A DNA stretch of 64,000 nucleotides, from NCBI GenBank assembly GCA_024280455.1, contig JAJRQC010000028.1:1-64000 (forward strand), written 5' to 3'. This stretch comes from Deltaproteobacteria bacterium. GTDB taxonomy: Bacteria > Desulfobacterota > Desulfobulbia > Desulfobulbales > Desulfobulbaceae. The translations under genes and the position numbers were made by a program. Under the pieces are notes generated by a model. The model saw only the letters and a program-made list of their open reading frames with translations, made no database searches and was not told the origin of the DNA. Positions 61,014 through 64,000 of this stretch are shown here, in pieces. Within the stretch, counting starts at the first letter, position 1. Each line of letters begins with the position of its first letter.

Positions 61014-63944
61014 TCAAGCAGGTTGTGCCGCTTCCGCCTCTTTGGCATAGCGGTGAACGCACTCCATCAGCCGTTCCTTATCCAATTTTATGTGATATTC
61101 ATCAATACCGACCGATTTACCCTTGGCAACGTCTTCTTCACCTGCAAGGGTGGTTAGGGCAATGACCGGGAGATGGGCGAATCTGGAATCGTTTTTGATC
61201 TTTTCGGTAAGTTCAAAGCCGTCCATGTTCGGCATTTCAATGTCAGTGACTACCATGGTGATTTCGTCGACATGCTGCTCAAGAACATTGAGGGCTTCAA
61301 CGCCGTCTTCACCCTCGAGAACATTGAACCCGGCTTCTTCCATGTAGCTGTGGACCTGATTGCGGAAAAAGTTCGAGTCTTCGACAATGAGAATAGTTGG
61401 TACAAAACCACTTTCCGCCACTGTTTCAGGCAGGGAGTAGTCGGCAAACCAGCCCGGGTTGATGGTTTGAACTATTTCAAAGATATCGACCAGCATGGTC
61501 GTGTGGCCGGCAATGATTGCAGATCCCATTATCCCGGTCTGTTTCAGCGTGACATCGTCGATATCGGATGAAACTTCTATTGCATCTATCGGGCCGATTG
61601 CAAGCAGGCCGATGTCCTTGCCGGAAAGATTGAATACAATAACCAGCAGGTTATCCTGGTCGGAGAGGGGCTTCACCATGGCGACCTCCTCAATGGAGAC
61701 CAGTGGCAGGCTGCCGCCACGATACTGCATGACCCTTCGTCCACCGACTTCTTCAATATCGCTTCGTTTTATCTTCTCAACTCTTTCCACCTGATTCAAG
61801 GGGACGGCAAACTGTTCATCGGCTGAGCTTGAGAATGTGAGCAATGCCTGTTTGTCCTTGGCCTTGATGATGGAATTTTTGGTAGCATCGGCAAGTTCGC
61901 CTGCACGGTCTGTTCCGTCCAGCGAGGTAAGTCCTGCCATGCGGGAGAGGTTGTTCACGTCAAGAATGAGGGCAATACGGCCGTCACCCATGATGGTCGC
62001 ACCGGCATATCCCTTGCACTGCTGGAGGTGGCGACCAAGCGGTTTGATAACTATTTCTTCGGAGTCATGGAGCCGATCAACGATCAGGCCGTACTTCATT
62101 GCACCGGTAGAGACGACGTCAATGTTCAAGGCACTGGCAGGACTCTGCCTGCGTTCACCGCGTTCACGTTCCAATTCGTCCCTGTTGGAATCCTGTTCGG
62201 GAGTATCCTGCGGAATGTCTTCCTTGAACATCGGTGTGGATCTGGAACGGCGGTCGGCGACCTGCTTCCGGCGGTCGGTTTTCAGTTCCTCCCTGGTCGG
62301 GTCGTAATACGTTCTAGGAATATCGAGTACATCCGAGAGCCGGATAAGGGGCAACAGGTTACCGCGCAGGCGAACAACCTCAGCGTCTCCGACTCGCTCG
62401 ATCCGTTCCTTGACCTTGGTGGCGGGGATGCGGAGAAGTTCTTCAAGGTTTACCTGGGGAATGGCATATCGTTCACCACCGGTCATGACAATCTGGCATG
62501 GGATAATGGCTAGAGTCAGAGGCAGCTTAATACTGATTGTACTGCCCCGGCCGACCTCGGATTCAATTTCAATGGATCCGCCCAGCTGGTCAAGGTTGGT
62601 TTTAACAACGTCCATACCCACACCACGGCCGGAAACATCAGTCACCTTTTTAGCGGTGGAAAATCCGGGCAGCAGAATCAGGTTGGTGCGCTCTTTTTCC
62701 GACATTGCCTTGGCCTGTTCCGGAGTGAGCATTCCTTTATTAATCGCGGTTTCCGCCAGCATGTTGCCGTCCAGGCCTTTGCCGTCATCACTGATCTCGA
62801 TCACAACCTGGCCTGCGGCATGGTATGCCTTGAGGACAATGAGACCTCTGGCCTCTTTTCCCTTGCGGATACGTTCATCAGGGGGCTCTATGCCGTGATC
62901 AACCGAGTTTCTGACCAGATGGGTCAGAGGGTCGTTAATGGCCTCAATAATGGTCTTGTCAAGCTCAACGTCTTTGCCGACAATGGTCAGATCCATCTGT
63001 TTGCCCAACTTTTTGGCAAGATCACGGACCACGCGGGGAAACTTGTTAAAAACATTGCCGATGGGCTGCATCCGGGTCAGCATGATGGCTTCCTGCAGCT
63101 CTGAGGTAACAAGATCAATGCGCTGGCCGACGGTCTCGGCATTACGGACATCACCGGAGGTGATGGTCTGTAAGAGCTGATTGCGGGAGAGAACAAGTTC
63201 GCCGGCCAGGTTCATCAGCTGGTCAAGCAGACTGACCGTAACCCGGATCGAGGTGTCGGCTTTCTGGGGCGTACTTTTTTTAGTCTTTGTTGTTTTTTTG
63301 GCCGCTGCCTTTGGTGCAGGTGGACTGACCGGCTCAGGGGGAGGTTCAGGTATCGGTTCAGGTTCAGGCGTGGGCTCTGGTTGTACCTCTTGCGTGCCGA
63401 CAGCCGGCCCAGGGTGCTCTTCTTCCTGTGGAGGCTGAGGCTGAACTTCTTCGGCTTTTTCTACCGGCTCAGGTTCGACGGCCGCTACCGCCGGTGCTTC
63501 AACTGCAGGCTCAGGGCTGGGCGCTGTTTTTTCAGGTTCAGGTTTTGCAGGTGCTTCCCCGCCTTCATAAATAGCATTCAGGGCATTGACATGTTCAGTG
63601 ATATCGACATCATTACTGTTTGCAACATCCTCAATGAGTTGTTGCAGTTCATCGGAGGCCAGCAGCAGGATGTTGACGATCTCCGGACTCGGGACTAATT
63701 TCTCGCTTCTGACCAGACCAAGAACATTTTCTGCTGCATGGGCAAGGTTCTGAATAACAGTCAGTCCCATGAAGCCGGCGCCACCCTTGATGGAGTGGGC
63801 TGCCCGAAAGACTTTGTTGACCAGCTCAACATCAATGTCGGCGCCACCTTCTTCAATGGCCAGAAGGTCGTTTTCTATGTCGGCAAGATGTTCCAGTGAC
63901 TCTTCTATAAAACCCTGCAGGATTTCATCATCTTCTATGGACAT
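61014..63944 (-). CDS. cheA: Hybrid CheA histidine kinase with CheW-like and receiver domains
   Basis: A 976-residue kinase. Order: Hpt domain with phosphoacceptor His in FRAAHSIKGGAGFMG (about residue 50), a long Pro/Glu-rich linker (about 130–230), dimerisation helices (about 240–300), ATPase domain (HLVRNSVDHGIEPPDE, SDDGKGLDG, STAKKVTDVSGRGVGMD), a first CheW-like domain with a charged insert (about 480–680), a second CheW-like domain (about 690–830) and a receiver domain with TDIEMPNMDGFEL. The start at 63944 has GGAG seven bases upstream. Built-in receivers of this kind often act as phosphate sinks. No separate cheY is seen in the window. Confidence 0.95.
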   Translation of the reverse strand: MSIEDDEILQGFIEESLEHLADIENDLLAIEEGGADIDVELVNKVFRAAHSIKGGAGFMGLTVIQNLAHAAENVLGLVRSEKLVPSPEIVNILLLASDELQQLIEDVANSNDVDITEHVNALNAIYEGGEAPAKPEPEKTAPSPEPAVEAPAVAAVEPEPVEKAEEVQPQPPQEEEHPGPAVGTQEVQPEPTPEPEPIPEPPPEPVSPPAPKAAAKKTTKTKKSTPQKADTSIRVTVSLLDQLMNLAGELVLSRNQLLQTITSGDVRNAETVGQRIDLVTSELQEAIMLTRMQPIGNVFNKFPRVVRDLAKKLGKQMDLTIVGKDVELDKTIIEAINDPLTHLVRNSVDHGIEPPDERIRKGKEARGLIVLKAYHAAGQVVIEISDDGKGLDGNMLAETAINKGMLTPEQAKAMSEKERTNLILLPGFSTAKKVTDVSGRGVGMDVVKTNLDQLGGSIEIESEVGRGSTISIKLPLTLAIIPCQIVMTGGERYAIPQVNLEELLRIPATKVKERIERVGDAEVVRLRGNLLPLIRLSDVLDIPRTYYDPTREELKTDRRKQVADRRSRSTPMFKEDIPQDTPEQDSNRDELERERGERRQSPASALNIDVVSTGAMKYGLIVDRLHDSEEIVIKPLGRHLQQCKGYAGATIMGDGRIALILDVNNLSRMAGLTSLDGTDRAGELADATKNSIIKAKDKQALLTFSSSADEQFAVPLNQVERVEKIKRSDIEEVGGRRVMQYRGGSLPLVSIEEVAMVKPLSDQDNLLVIVFNLSGKDIGLLAIGPIDAIEVSSDIDDVTLKQTGIMGSAIIAGHTTMLVDIFEIVQTINPGWFADYSLPETVAESGFVPTILIVEDSNFFRNQVHSYMEEAGFNVLEGEDGVEALNVLEQHVDEITMVVTDIEMPNMDGFELTEKIKNDSRFAHLPVIALTTLAGEEDVAKGKSVGIDEYHIKLDKERLMECVHRYAKEAEAAQPA

Positions 63945-64000
63945 TTTTTTCTCCAATACATACCGTTGGGGGGCTAAGAAAATGAACTCAGGAAGGTTTC

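Overview
The window looks like a chromosomal segment from a sulfate-reducing or sulfur-disproportionating relative in the Desulfobacterota, most likely near the Desulfobulbales. This is inferred from gene content and order, not from a database search. Supporting points are NtrY/NtrX preceded by a DUF4390 protein, tadA–tRNA-Ser–ffs–dnaX–ybaB–recR, thrS–infC–rpmI–rplT–pheS–pheT–ihfA–merR–tRNA-Pro, leuS–lptE, rpsF–rpsR–DUF2232–rplI–dnaB, MlaA/MlaC outer-membrane lipid transport (so two membranes), and a probable selenoprotein.

Layout. 1–9.2 kb: a decayed MltF-type gene, an MFS transporter, mlaA–mlaC–ispA, a potassium-channel protein, pyruvate kinase, a glycerate kinase, and a convergent MerR-controlled operon encoding a MerC-family metal transporter with an in-frame TGA plus a cysteine-rich thioredoxin-like protein. 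9.4–16.3 kb: era, an RNB-domain exoribonuclease, rfbB/rfbC (dTDP-sugar synthesis) behind a near-consensus promoter, and a chemoreceptor. 16.6–24.7 kb: ferredoxin, DUF134 and NifX-like genes, a MITE-like inverted-repeat element, DUF4390–ntrY–ntrX, hemB and a DUF1566 protein. 24.8–28.5 kb is the accessory zone: a dispersed repeat, an attC-like site with a one-gene cassette, a truncated group II intron, a broken REP-associated transposase, a 100-bp tandem duplication, a DUF6516/HTH toxin–antitoxin pair and a MarC remnant.

28.5–41.8 kb is core translation and replication: a sigma-54 activator with a degenerate receiver, tadA, tRNA-Ser(GGA), SRP RNA, dnaX (with an A9 run), ybaB, recR, tRNA-Val(GAC), thrS, infC (with an AUC start), ribosomal proteins, pheST, ihfA and tRNA-Pro(GGG). 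Directly after tRNA-Pro sits a Panacea–Fic toxin–antitoxin pair. 43.4–54.9 kb holds a Sel1 protein, a dihydrouridine synthase, transketolase, lptE–leuS and the dnaB–rplI–rpsR–rpsF group. 55–64 kb holds mazG and a chemotaxis cluster (response regulator, cheR, cheB, cheW, MCP, hybrid cheA).

Four otherwise well-preserved genes are interrupted by single-base changes: the metal-operon merR (A7 run), ntrY, leuS (A run) and dnaB (amber codon). Two of these are normally essential, so sequence error must be considered beside true mutation or recoding. Three unrelated arrays of 7-bp repeats each sit just upstream of a start codon, and three copies of a roughly 115–130 bp intergenic repeat are scattered through the first 25 kb.
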